Shown here one piece after another: positions 1 to 6,909 of a DNA stretch of 14,250 nt (positions within the stretch are counted from its first letter, which is position 1; each line of letters starts with the position of its first letter). Under the pieces are notes generated by a model. It was not told the DNA's origin and ran no database searches. It saw only the letters and a program-made list of their open reading frames with translations. The stretch comes from Candidatus Omnitrophota bacterium. GTDB taxonomy: Bacteria; Omnitrophota; Omnitrophia; Omnitrophales; JACROU01. Made by a program: the position numbers and the translations under genes. Location of the stretch: assembly GCA_016206875.1 (NCBI GenBank), contig JACQQR010000225.1, forward strand, positions 1-14,250, read 5' to 3'.

Positions 1-3000
1 CTATGGCCCCGATTTCTTCTGGATCCCCTAAGATATGCCTCTCCTTGACATAAAACAAAGCACCTATAGTGCGTAACGATGCACTCTGTGATTTTTCACC
101 TTTATTTTTATTTAATATGCTATCAATAAATATGCGGCATAGCTCCCAATAGTTTTCCAGCCCTCCTCTCGATATGATATGAGACACGGTAATATGTTCC
201 CTGCCAAATAATAGAAGCATATCCAGCAAAGCAAGCATGGCTTCAAAAGCCTGAGTATCTGCATCATACGTTTTGTTTACATCATCTACAAAAGCCGCAT
301 TTTTCGGATCTAGATCATTACGAAAGACTGATAATAATCGATTGAGTCGGCTTCGATGCCGACTCATTTTTTTCTCAAGCGACAAAATATCCGGAATAGA
401 GGCATAGCGGCCTCGCAACGCCTCCAGTTCACGATAAATAAGAATCGCCACCGCCTTCACTTCCTCGTCTTCTTGGGCAAACTGCTCTACACTGCGAATC
501 ATGCCGAGCACTACCGCCCAAACAGAGTCCAGCCAAAGTTGATAATCCTGGGCTTGGGCCGGTGATTTTGAGGCGAACGTTTTTGAATCAATGGATAAAT
601 CTTTGGATGGGGTGGCTGGCGTTTCCGGCAAACCGGTCTTTTGAAATTGGCAGTATTTCCCGCCATCTATTTTTTCTAAAATCTTTTTACGGCGCTTTTC
701 TAATTCTCTCTCAGTAATTCCGGAGATAATTTCTCTGGTGATTCTGCTTCGAATAGAAGCTATCCATTTTTCATTCAGCTCTTCATCCGCTTCCAATCGC
801 GTTTGCGCTTCGGTAATTTTTGCGTTCAGTGCGGTTTCCAACCCAAGTGCTGCTTCCCGCACTCGAACGGAAGTTACAAATTCGATTTCCGGCACAGCTT
901 TTGGGGAAGGGCCCGGCGGCGGTTCCGCCAATTCCGCTTTCGTATCAGCCTCAGCATCCTTAATTTCTGAAGGCGGCGCTGATGTAACTACCTCTTTGGG
1001 CGCCAAAACATTCAGCAAAAATGCGTCTATTGCAGCGCGGCGCGCTTTTGTATCGCCGTTTGTGCTCAAGGGGGCCCATCGAACCGATGCGCCTTCTCCG
1101 TTTTCTTCCACCAGCACCTGGCCCGCATCGCGTAACTTTTCCAAGAGGGATTTTAAATTTTCCGACTTTAAAGAAGTTCTCCTTTGCAAATCGCTTGTAG
1201 AGATTCTTCCATCTCCTTTTCCACAGGCCGCTTCTAAAATATTTCGTAACACTTCCGTTCCTTTTTGATCTCCGTCTACGGCCTCGGCTGCTTCCAGCAA
1301 TTTTTCTTCCCAATTTATGCTCGGCTCATATTCAACCGGCTTATGTTTAGGTTTCCTTAAAGTAACTGCTTGTTTTGCTTCCAAAACTTTAAATGCTTCC
1401 CGAACCTCTTCTTCCGTCGGCATATCTTGAAAACCTATTTCAGTTGCTTTGGACGCCATCCCTCTTAAAAACACCGCACGTTTTCCTCCCTGTACCGCAT
1501 CCGAATGTTCAGCTCTTCCACCCAATCGGCCGTGCAATTGGCGTTTATTCTCGTACAGCGCTTCTTCAAGCTCTGCTCCCTTCAACCCCAATTTTTTTAG
1601 TTCCGCTTTCTTCCACATAAAAAACTGGCGCAGCCTTCCCAAATCGCCTTCTTCGGGCCAATTCTCGGGATCCGGCAATGCCTTTTTGCGACCCAAACTT
1701 TCTGCGCCTAATACCTTTAACGAATTTACCAAACGATGAAATTCATCGCGGAGAACTTGCACGCGCTTGTCATTTTGCGGAAGCGCTCCCAAATGCGGCT
1801 TGGCGGTGCTGTGTTTTGTCCTGAGTACCGGAAGAAAAAATGAAGAGTAATCAATTTTTTGTGTTTGTCCGGAAATGGCCGGCGTAATTAATTGAAAAGA
1901 AATATCGCGCGATTTAAGTGCGCGGGTAACCGCTTCTGTGTGAAAACCTCCGATGACAAGAGCCGCCGGGCGGCCGGGGTGCGCTTTGAAATATCGAAGC
2001 GCATTGCGCGCAATAATTTTATCGCGGCGCGCGGCCAAGCGGTAATGACGGACAGCCGAAGGAAACCGGCGGCTGATTCTTTGAGATGCGCTGATTTCGT
2101 GCCAATCCTCCCGTGTAAGCTCTCCCCGCAATAATCTTTTGGTTCGTTCCCACTCACGAATGCTTCTAATAGCCTTGCGTGTAGCCGTACTTGGCGCAAG
2201 ATTCTGAATCAACAATTCTTCTAGCCGTGCGACTTCTTCCGTCAAGGCCTTCGGCGATAATTCATCTTTCAACACATGATAAGAAATCCAAGGATATAAG
2301 GCGGCGTCGGGCACATTTCCGGCGCGCTCTATCCATTCCTCAAAGTACCAGCGTACATGACCTGAGGCGCGAAAATGCTCGTTGGCATTCCATAAAAATG
2401 AAAGAGATGCGAGCCGGGAATCGGCCAGGCTGCGTTTTCGAAATTGCGCTAATTTCGCAGGAATAGCGGCGCTATGAATAGCGGGCTCTAGTTCCAGAAC
2501 TTTTAAGAAACGAGCGAGTTGCGGCCAGTGAATTTGATTTTGAGCCTCTTTCAACCTCAAGTTGAGCCGTGTTTCGGCATTGCGGGCCAGGAAACGGACA
2601 CGCCCTTCTAAACTCGTCCGCCCGTCTTTGAACGCATCTTGCTGATTCAATATTTTTTTAAGCGGCGCGGGGATTTGCTTCTCAAGCAATCGTTTGAATT
2701 TGTGATTCTCTTTGCGGATTGCAGGCTCAAATTTTTCTCTCCGGACAAATAAATCGGCCAAGGCTTGCACGTCATCGAGATAAGTCTCGGCGTCTTCTAC
2801 TCCCACAAAATCTATTTTCTGAGGGGCCTCCAGGCCGTAGCGCTCTACGCCGCTCAGCGCTCCTTGCGAAAACAACTCGTCCCAAATCGCTTGGTTGATT
2901 TTTTGATCCGGATCAAAATCATAAAAGGCGCGCGCCAGCGCCCGACTTCCTCCTTCAAAAAGCACCGTGTCGATTTTATCCTGAGCCGCCAATTCTCTCA

Positions 3001-3232
3001 GAATATTTCGAATACCCGTTTGCGCTTCCAAACTGTCATGAGCATCTTGGATTACATAAAGCGTAGGACGTTCTGAAAGCTGCTTTAGATAAGGCGGATG
3101 AATTAGAAAAGAAGAAAAAGTGACGGGAACAATGCTTTGGGCGTTGGCTGGCAGGCAGGAAAAAGAAAAAACGAGAGCCGTAAGAAAAGAAACAATTCGA
3201 GACCAAAAAGTATTATGGAAGAAGGAAAACAT
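1..3232 (-). CDS. Very large exported protein with N-terminal ChaN/TraB/EreA-like domain (partial, C-terminus off the left edge)
   Basis: An uninterrupted reading frame starts at the ATG at 3232 and is still open at base 1, giving at least 1077 residues. The N-terminus has a hydrophobic segment (about residues 13-27) and an Ala-Asn-Ala signal peptidase site near residue 31, so export is likely. Residues 56-100 carry TLYVIQDAHDSLEAQ (His65) followed by VLFEGG (Glu93). Near residue 431 is LVIGGFHTEAV (His431). An early His, a Glu after a beta strand and a late GG-x-H strand recall the ChaN/TraB/erythromycin-esterase-like superfamily; this is my pattern match, not a proven assignment. From about residue 560 the protein is highly charged and helical, with a possible winged-helix-like stretch around 655-720 and a proline-rich linker near 765-785. 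No strong Shine-Dalgarno is seen (GGTGG about 9 bases upstream). Function unknown. Confidence 0.85.
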   Translation of the reverse strand, partial: MFSFFHNTFWSRIVSFLTALVFSFSCLPANAQSIVPVTFSSFLIHPPYLKQLSERPTLYVIQDAHDSLEAQTGIRNILRELAAQDKIDTVLFEGGSRALARAFYDFDPDQKINQAIWDELFSQGALSGVERYGLEAPQKIDFVGVEDAETYLDDVQALADLFVRREKFEPAIRKENHKFKRLLEKQIPAPLKKILNQQDAFKDGRTSLEGRVRFLARNAETRLNLRLKEAQNQIHWPQLARFLKVLELEPAIHSAAIPAKLAQFRKRSLADSRLASLSFLWNANEHFRASGHVRWYFEEWIERAGNVPDAALYPWISYHVLKDELSPKALTEEVARLEELLIQNLAPSTATRKAIRSIREWERTKRLLRGELTREDWHEISASQRISRRFPSAVRHYRLAARRDKIIARNALRYFKAHPGRPAALVIGGFHTEAVTRALKSRDISFQLITPAISGQTQKIDYSSFFLPVLRTKHSTAKPHLGALPQNDKRVQVLRDEFHRLVNSLKVLGAESLGRKKALPDPENWPEEGDLGRLRQFFMWKKAELKKLGLKGAELEEALYENKRQLHGRLGGRAEHSDAVQGGKRAVFLRGMASKATEIGFQDMPTEEEVREAFKVLEAKQAVTLRKPKHKPVEYEPSINWEEKLLEAAEAVDGDQKGTEVLRNILEAACGKGDGRISTSDLQRRTSLKSENLKSLLEKLRDAGQVLVEENGEGASVRWAPLSTNGDTKARRAAIDAFLLNVLAPKEVVTSAPPSEIKDAEADTKAELAEPPPGPSPKAVPEIEFVTSVRVREAALGLETALNAKITEAQTRLEADEELNEKWIASIRSRITREIISGITERELEKRRKKILEKIDGGKYCQFQKTGLPETPATPSKDLSIDSKTFASKSPAQAQDYQLWLDSVWAVVLGMIRSVEQFAQEDEEVKAVAILIYRELEALRGRYASIPDILSLEKKMSRHRSRLNRLLSVFRNDLDPKNAAFVDDVNKTYDADTQAFEAMLALLDMLLLFGREHITVSHIISRGGLENYWELCRIFIDSILNKNKGEKSQSASLRTIGALFYVKERHILGDPEEIGAI

Positions 3233-3341
3233 GCCTTGGGCGCCACCACTTTCTAAACAAATTTATTTAGATTGTAATAAATAGCATATCTGGGGAAAAA
3301 AGCAAGCGGAATGAGGAGTGAGGGGGGGCAAGAAACAGTCC
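3233..3341. other. Short intergenic gap upstream of the large exported-protein gene
   Basis: This gap separates the CPBP protease stop from the start of the large minus-strand gene. It includes an AT-rich stretch (about 3252-3285) that is the likely place for a promoter of the large gene, but no convincing -35/-10 pair can be named. No T-tract terminator follows the CPBP stop on the minus strand. Confidence 0.4.
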
Positions 3342-3360
3342 CTACGGGGACAGTCCCCAC
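3334..3360. repeat. Palindromic repeat (11-4-11 family) at the 3' end of the CPBP gene
   Basis: The unit reads gaaacagtccc, then the linker tacg, then gggacagtccc. The second 11-mer is a perfect odd palindrome about its central base. The CPBP stop codon lies inside the unit. The architecture matches units at 4239-4264 and 11851-11876. Confidence 0.6.
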
Positions 3361-4217
3361 GACGTCTGAGGCCGTCTCTTAAGCCAAAGCCATAGCGAGA
3401 GCCAAAATAGGGACAAAAATGCCCAACCGATAATACCGGCGTAAAAATCTTTGCCGCCGTAAAGCCATTCGGGTAAATCATGCTTCGCAGCGAAAAAAAG
3501 CACATCAAATTTTAGAAAGGCCACGGCCCCGGCATGGATGCCTATCGGAAGATAAAGCCCGCCGGACTTCAGAAAGGCATACGAGAGAATACAGCCAAAC
3601 AAAAATAATCCAAACATCTGCGGAAGCAAGGTCTGCCAATCGCCCAGCGGAGTTATCCAACTCAGCATCACTTGAAAGCTATCCCCCGCATTTGGAGAAA
3701 CCCACGCGGTTTTTGTACCGTGGAAAAAATGAAGCAAGGCGTACATCAGATTCGTCAGAATAAAACTCGCTTTCCAATGCATCACCCTCGCCAGGAGAAT
3801 AAAGATAAATCCGCGGAAGAAAAATTCTTCCACTGTCCCCACCACAAGACCGGTTAATAAGGCTTTGCCAATACGTTCGGGCACACGATTCAGTTTTACA
3901 CGAAGGCCTAAATCATAGGCGCCGAGAATGGTTTCAAAAAATTCCAGGGCAAAAATCAGCGCGAGGCCCAAGCCCAGTCCGATGAAAAGCCACCGGTACC
4001 AGTGAGTCACTCCGGAGAATCCGAAGCGCCGGAAAGCCAGTACATTGCGTCCTACCAAAAGCACTGCGGCCAGAACACCGGAAATCATAATGAGCCGGCT
4101 TAAGACACGCTCAAAAGGATATTTATTTTGAACCCACGGGTAAATCATCGGCGCCAAAATTGCGGGGATCACAAGGACGAGGGAAAGAATCAAAACTGTT
4201 TTTAGAATTTTTTTCAC
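3342..4217 (-). CDS. CPBP-family intramembrane metalloprotease (Abi/CAAX-protease type)
   Basis: This is a 291-residue polytopic membrane protein with about eight hydrophobic segments. All three CPBP signatures are visible: EEFFFRG at residues 130-136 (Glu130, Glu131, Arg135), NLMYALLH ending in His163, and GIHAG with His228. These are the proposed metal-binding and catalytic residues of the family, which includes eukaryotic Rce1-type prenyl proteases and bacterial immunity or processing proteases. The substrate cannot be told from sequence. The start is a GTG preceded by AAAGGAG at 5-base spacing. It lies just after the ridA terminator, so expression depends on read-through or a promoter near the terminator. 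The last residues (TSWGLSP) and the TAG stop are encoded by a gggacagtccc-type palindromic repeat, so the C-terminal tail is repeat-derived. Confidence 0.9.
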   Translation of the reverse strand: MKKILKTVLILSLVLVIPAILAPMIYPWVQNKYPFERVLSRLIMISGVLAAVLLVGRNVLAFRRFGFSGVTHWYRWLFIGLGLGLALIFALEFFETILGAYDLGLRVKLNRVPERIGKALLTGLVVGTVEEFFFRGFIFILLARVMHWKASFILTNLMYALLHFFHGTKTAWVSPNAGDSFQVMLSWITPLGDWQTLLPQMFGLFLFGCILSYAFLKSGGLYLPIGIHAGAVAFLKFDVLFFAAKHDLPEWLYGGKDFYAGIIGWAFLSLFWLSLWLWLKRRPQTSWGLSP

Positions 4218-4230
4218 GAATCTCCTTTAA

Positions 4231-4263
4231 GAAAAAAAGGACAGCCCCCTTCGGGGACGGTCC
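4231..4263 (-). terminator. Intrinsic terminator directly after ridA
   Basis: Read on the minus strand, an 11-bp GC-rich stem (arms 4253-4263 and 4239-4249, one C-T mismatch and one G-T wobble) closes a 3-base GAA loop. It is followed immediately by seven Ts (4238-4232). It begins one base after the ridA stop codon, so it should end the quinone operon transcript. The stem is itself a diverged copy of the gggacagtccc-type palindromic repeat, so a mobile repeat seems to have supplied the terminator. Confidence 0.8.
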
Positions 4264-4716
4264 CTAAATTTCCACTGTCATTTCGATTTCAACAAAGGCC
4301 CCCAGGGGAAGGCCGGCGACCCCTACGGCGGAGCGGGCATGGCGGCCCTTTTCGCCGAATAAGCTGATGAGTAAATCGGAAGCGCCGTTTAAAACTTTAG
4401 ACTGATCTTGAAACGAGGGCTCGCTTTGCACATAGCCAACCAGCCGAATGATTTTTTCTATACGATCCAGGTTGTCTAAATAATTGCGTAAGAGCGCAAG
4501 CGCATTCAAAGCCGCAAGCCGTGCGGCCTGCGCTCCCCGTTCCAGCGAATCCTGGCCACCGCGCCCGGAAAAAACTTCCCCCTGCGCCGTTTTGGAAAGC
4601 ACCCCGCTTAAAAATAAAAATTTTCCGGATTGAATCACCGGCGCATAAGAGCCAATGGCCGGCGCAGGCGCGGGAAGCACAATGCCCTGTTGCATCAACA
4701 ATGCCTCAACGCTCAT
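4264..4716 (-). CDS. RidA/YjgF/YER057c/UK114-family protein
   Basis: A 150-residue protein from the ATG at 4716. The start is chosen because it forms an ATGA overlap with the menG stop and has GGAG about 9 bases upstream; a longer reading from 4746 is possible but adds an unconserved leader. Family landmarks are the N-terminal PAPAPAIGSYAPVIQSG, the LFLSG strand, the GRHARSAVGV segment with the conserved Arg, and the terminal LPLGAFVEIEMTVEI. RidA proteins are soluble trimers; the best-known members hydrolyse reactive enamine/imine intermediates. The length and the FGEKGRHARSAVGVAGLPLGA block suit the longer subfamily close to RutC-like proteins. As the last gene of the menaquinone operon it may act in housekeeping; a specific quinone role is not supported. 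A terminator follows immediately. Confidence 0.9.
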   Translation of the reverse strand: MSVEALLMQQGIVLPAPAPAIGSYAPVIQSGKFLFLSGVLSKTAQGEVFSGRGGQDSLERGAQAARLAALNALALLRNYLDNLDRIEKIIRLVGYVQSEPSFQDQSKVLNGASDLLISLFGEKGRHARSAVGVAGLPLGAFVEIEMTVEI

Positions 4717-5555
4717 GATGTTTTCTCCGCAATGAATAAGGTGCAAATGCCAAGGTCAAGCGAGTGGATCTTCACTTTCCCAAAACCGCTTGATTCGAGC
4801 ATGGTTTGGATTTCGGAAATCTCGGGAAATTGCTGAATAGAACCCGATAGAAATTGATAAGCATTCCGTGAGCCGGAGAGAAACCTTCCCACGCAAGGAA
4901 GGTAAAAATTGAGATAACAGAAATAAAGCCACCTCATAAGAACTGGTTTGGGCCGCGTCAATTCCAGAATCACAAACTTTCCTCCCGGCTTGATCACAGA
5001 AAAAACTTCCTTAAAAAAATCCGGCAAATTGGAAATGCTTCTTAATACAAAAGCGGAACTGGCAATGTCAAATTGAGGTAAGCGTTCAGGGTGGGTGTCA
5101 TGCCAGCGTAGGCTGGCATCTTGTTTTGAGGTTTTTCCGCCAAAGGCGGATCCGCCTTTGGCGGAAAGATTCCGGCCTTCGCCGGAATGACACCCACTCT
5201 GAACGGTTACAAATTGAGAGCCCGCACATCCAAGCGAAATTCCTGAGATGAGATAAAATTCCGCCTTCCCGCCCAGCCGATTTTTTGCCAAAGCCAGCAT
5301 CTCTTCGGAAATATCCGCACCTGCCGCGCGTTCAAACTCATGCCGTTTTAAAAACTCCTCGAGAAACGCCCCCGAGCCCGTGCCGATATCCAGAATGGAT
5401 TCTTCGTCTCCCATAAGAGCCTCGAGCACGGCCTTTTTGCGCCAGCTTTTATCGCGGCCAAAACTCAAAAAAGAATTCAGAAAGTCATAACGGCCGGAAA
5501 CCCGGTCAAAAATTTCGCGTATCTCCGGCTGCGGACGGGCGTAGGATGGAATCAT
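4713..5555 (-). CDS. menG: Demethylmenaquinone methyltransferase (MenG/UbiE), carrying an in-frame mobile-element insertion
   Basis: SAM-dependent C-methyltransferase that performs the last ring methylation of menaquinone. From the ATG at 5555 it has 280 residues. Hallmarks are EIREIFDRVSGRYDFLN (11-27), LSFGRDKSWR (30-39), the SAM motif ILDIGTGSG (54-62), GADISEEML (79-87), FDIASSAFVLRS (162-173) and VIKPGGKFVILELTRPK (187-203). Residues 116-162 are foreign: they are encoded by a 133-bp inverted-repeat element plus one copy of its 8-bp target duplication. Without them the protein is 233 residues, normal for UbiE/MenG, and reads SQFDIASSAF without a break. The insertion lies in the loop before the FDIASSAFVLR strand. 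A longer frame from 5618 adds 21 residues encoded by another repeat; I reject that start because family homology begins after 5555. The stop overlaps the ridA ATG. Confidence 0.9.
   Translation of the reverse strand: MIPSYARPQPEIREIFDRVSGRYDFLNSFLSFGRDKSWRKKAVLEALMGDEESILDIGTGSGAFLEEFLKRHEFERAAGADISEEMLALAKNRLGGKAEFYLISGISLGCAGSQFVTVQSGCHSGEGRNLSAKGGSAFGGKTSKQDASLRWHDTHPERLPQFDIASSAFVLRSISNLPDFFKEVFSVIKPGGKFVILELTRPKPVLMRWLYFCYLNFYLPCVGRFLSGSRNAYQFLSGSIQQFPEISEIQTMLESSGFGKVKIHSLDLGICTLFIAEKTS
5078..5210. mobile_element. 133-bp MITE-like palindromic element inserted in frame within menG
   Basis: Terminal inverted repeats lie at 5078-5104 and 5184-5210 (27 bp, 3 mismatches). The element is flanked by perfect 8-bp direct repeats aaattgag at 5070-5077 and 5211-5218, a target-site duplication. 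Inside are three hairpins: 5100-5119, a perfect 34-bp palindrome at 5134-5167 centred on ggatcc, and 5169-5188 (8-bp arms). Element plus one duplication is 141 bp, exactly 47 codons, with no stop in the menG frame. It encodes no transposase and must have been mobilised in trans. The tip (ggaatgaca next to a cggcgaaggccgg-type hairpin) recalls the tips at 5569-5776 and 13775-13860. Confidence 0.9.
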
Positions 5556-5568
5556 GACTATAGCTGAT

Positions 5569-5776
5569 CTGTCACCCCCGCGAAAGCGGGGGTCCAGTGA
5601 CTTTGGTTTTGGGTTCATCTTCTTCCGTCAATTCCCAATACAAATCATTCCAATATTGGTAACTCCTGTATAAAGGGTGCCATTCCTTCTATTGGCTAAG
5701 ATGTAAATGTAATACTCTCTCATAGCTATCACCTTGATTGAAAGTCACTGGACCCCCGCTTTCGCGGGGGTGACAG
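5569..5776. mobile_element. 208-bp element with perfect 36-bp terminal inverted repeats between mqnC and menG
   Basis: Bases 5569-5604 and 5741-5776 are exact reverse complements of one another (36 of 36). Each end contains a GC-rich hairpin of the form cccccgcgaaagcggggg followed by tccagtgacttt. The interior (5605-5740) holds the two fused ends of a GIY-YIG nuclease gene. No clear target duplication is visible. It fills most of the 260-bp gap in the operon and explains the spurious N-terminal extension of the menG frame. Confidence 0.85.
5572..5723 (-). pseudogene. Internally deleted remnant of a GIY-YIG endonuclease gene (COG2827-like)
   Basis: On the minus strand an ATG at 5723, preceded by AAGGTGAT, opens a frame reading MREYYIYILANRRNGTLYTG followed by VTN (to 5655). 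This is the typical N-terminus of small GIY-YIG proteins, with YIYIL and YTG as the two signature strands. Homology then stops, and the frame ends at a TGA at 5628-5630. In another frame, from 5652 to the TGA at 5572-5574, the sequence reads WNDLYWELTEEDEPK and on into the terminal repeat. NP-x-W-x-DLY is the usual C-terminal ending of such proteins. About 40-50 middle codons, including the conserved Arg and Glu of the nuclease site, are therefore missing through a deletion near 5652-5655. The gene cannot be functional. The assignment rests on recognising both ends from memory. Confidence 0.75.
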
Positions 5777-5787
5777 AATACCCCTAT

Positions 5788-5815
5788 GGAATGACAGAAT
5801 GTTGGGAATGACAGA
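5788..5815. repeat. Short direct repeats of the repeat tip next to the mqnC stop
   Basis: The 11-mer ggaatgacaga occurs at 5788-5798 and 5805-5815, and its last seven bases also occur at 5771-5777. ggaatgaca is the outer tip of the nearby palindromic elements, so this looks like residue of repeated insertion or excision beside the mqnC stop codon. Confidence 0.5.
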
Positions 5816-6907
5816 CTAGAAATATCGGACAATTTCATAGTTTGTATCGCGCTGTGCCGCGCGGTAACCGGCTTTCCGGATTAGGTTCAAAAATTCTTCG
5901 CGGCTGGTGTCATGGACAATACCGGTGGCTTTCACCACACGCTCTTCCATTAGAATGCCACCCATGTCATTGGCTCCATAAGCCAAGGCCACTTGCGCCA
6001 GCTTCGTGCCTTCAGTCACCCAGCCGGTTTGGAAATTGGGAATGTTATCTATCACAAGCCGGGAGACGGCCATGGTTCTCAAATAATCTTCTCCTCCAGC
6101 CATCGGAATATGACTCATGCGCGGAGTATTCGGAGCAGAGAAACTCCACGGAATAAAAGCGCGAAATACACCGGTGTCGTCTTGCAGCTCGCGGAGCTTC
6201 AAAAAGTGAATCACGCGCTCCTCTAAAGTTTCGATGTGCCCGTACATCATGGTGGCCGTGCCCTTGAGCCCCACGTTGTAAGCGGCGCGCATAATTTCCA
6301 GCCAGCGCGAGGCCGGGATTTTTTTGGGGCTGATGGTGCTGCGCACTCTATCCACCAAAATCTCAGCGCCTCCCCCCGGAAGCGAGTTGAGCCCCGCTGC
6401 TTTAAGCTCGCCGAGCACTTCCTCCGCCGTCAGGCGCTCGCGCTTGGTGAGGTAATGGATTTCCTCGGGCGAGAGAGAATGAATATGAAGCGAAGGATAG
6501 CGCTCTTTGACGGTGCGAAATAAATTCAGGTAATGCCCCAGCCGCAGCTCGGGATTAATCCCGCCCTGAAATAGCACCTGCGTCCCGCCTATGTCCGTCA
6601 ATGCATCCAGATTTCTGAAAATTTCGTCAAATTCCGTGACATATTTTTTTTCGGATTTCGGAGAAACGTAAAAGGCGCAAAAATCACAGTCCACAATGCA
6701 GGCGTTGGTCGTAGCCACGTTGCGGTCGATGACAAAGGTGACCACAGGTTCAGGGTGCATCGCGCATCGGACCGCATGAGCCGCCTGCCCTAACAGCGTA
6801 AGATTGGCGTGGAAAAGAAGCACGCCGTCTTCCAGGCTCAAGCGCTCGCCGCGCAAGCGCTTTTCCAGAATTTGCTCCGCTAAAGATTGATCAATTAATG
6901 CAGCCAT
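5816..6907 (-). CDS. mqnC: Cyclic dehypoxanthinyl futalosine synthase (MqnC), radical SAM
   Basis: 363 residues. The radical-SAM cysteine motif is CIVDCDFC (Cys70, Cys74, Cys77), followed by AFY and the typical MqnC run GGTQVLFQGGINPEL, SLSPEEI, LNSLPGGGAEIL, TATMMYGH and FIPWSFSAPNTP. It uses SAM and a [4Fe-4S] cluster to cyclise dehypoxanthine futalosine to cyclic dehypoxanthine futalosine. MqnC is told from its relative MqnE by the SLPGGGAEILVDRVR and FIPWSF blocks and by position beside mqnA. The ATG lies 2 bases after the mqnA stop, so translation is probably coupled. The stop abuts short repeats of the downstream mobile element. Length and motifs are complete, so it should be active. 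Confidence 0.97.
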   Translation of the reverse strand: MAALIDQSLAEQILEKRLRGERLSLEDGVLLFHANLTLLGQAAHAVRCAMHPEPVVTFVIDRNVATTNACIVDCDFCAFYVSPKSEKKYVTEFDEIFRNLDALTDIGGTQVLFQGGINPELRLGHYLNLFRTVKERYPSLHIHSLSPEEIHYLTKRERLTAEEVLGELKAAGLNSLPGGGAEILVDRVRSTISPKKIPASRWLEIMRAAYNVGLKGTATMMYGHIETLEERVIHFLKLRELQDDTGVFRAFIPWSFSAPNTPRMSHIPMAGGEDYLRTMAVSRLVIDNIPNFQTGWVTEGTKLAQVALAYGANDMGGILMEERVVKATGIVHDTSREEFLNLIRKAGYRAAQRDTNYEIVRYF

Positions 6908-6909
6908 AA

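Noticed and set aside
738..1268. 176-codon plus-strand open frame within the large exported-protein gene
   Set aside because: It is antisense to a continuous coding frame of over 1000 codons with sensible domain features, and its Ser-rich product is the usual shadow of such a gene.
5556..5618. N-terminal extension of MenG from an upstream ATG
   Set aside because: The 21 extra residues are encoded by the 5' repeat (PKSLDPRFRGGD pattern), a common translation of such palindromes. MenG homology starts at the ATG at 5555.
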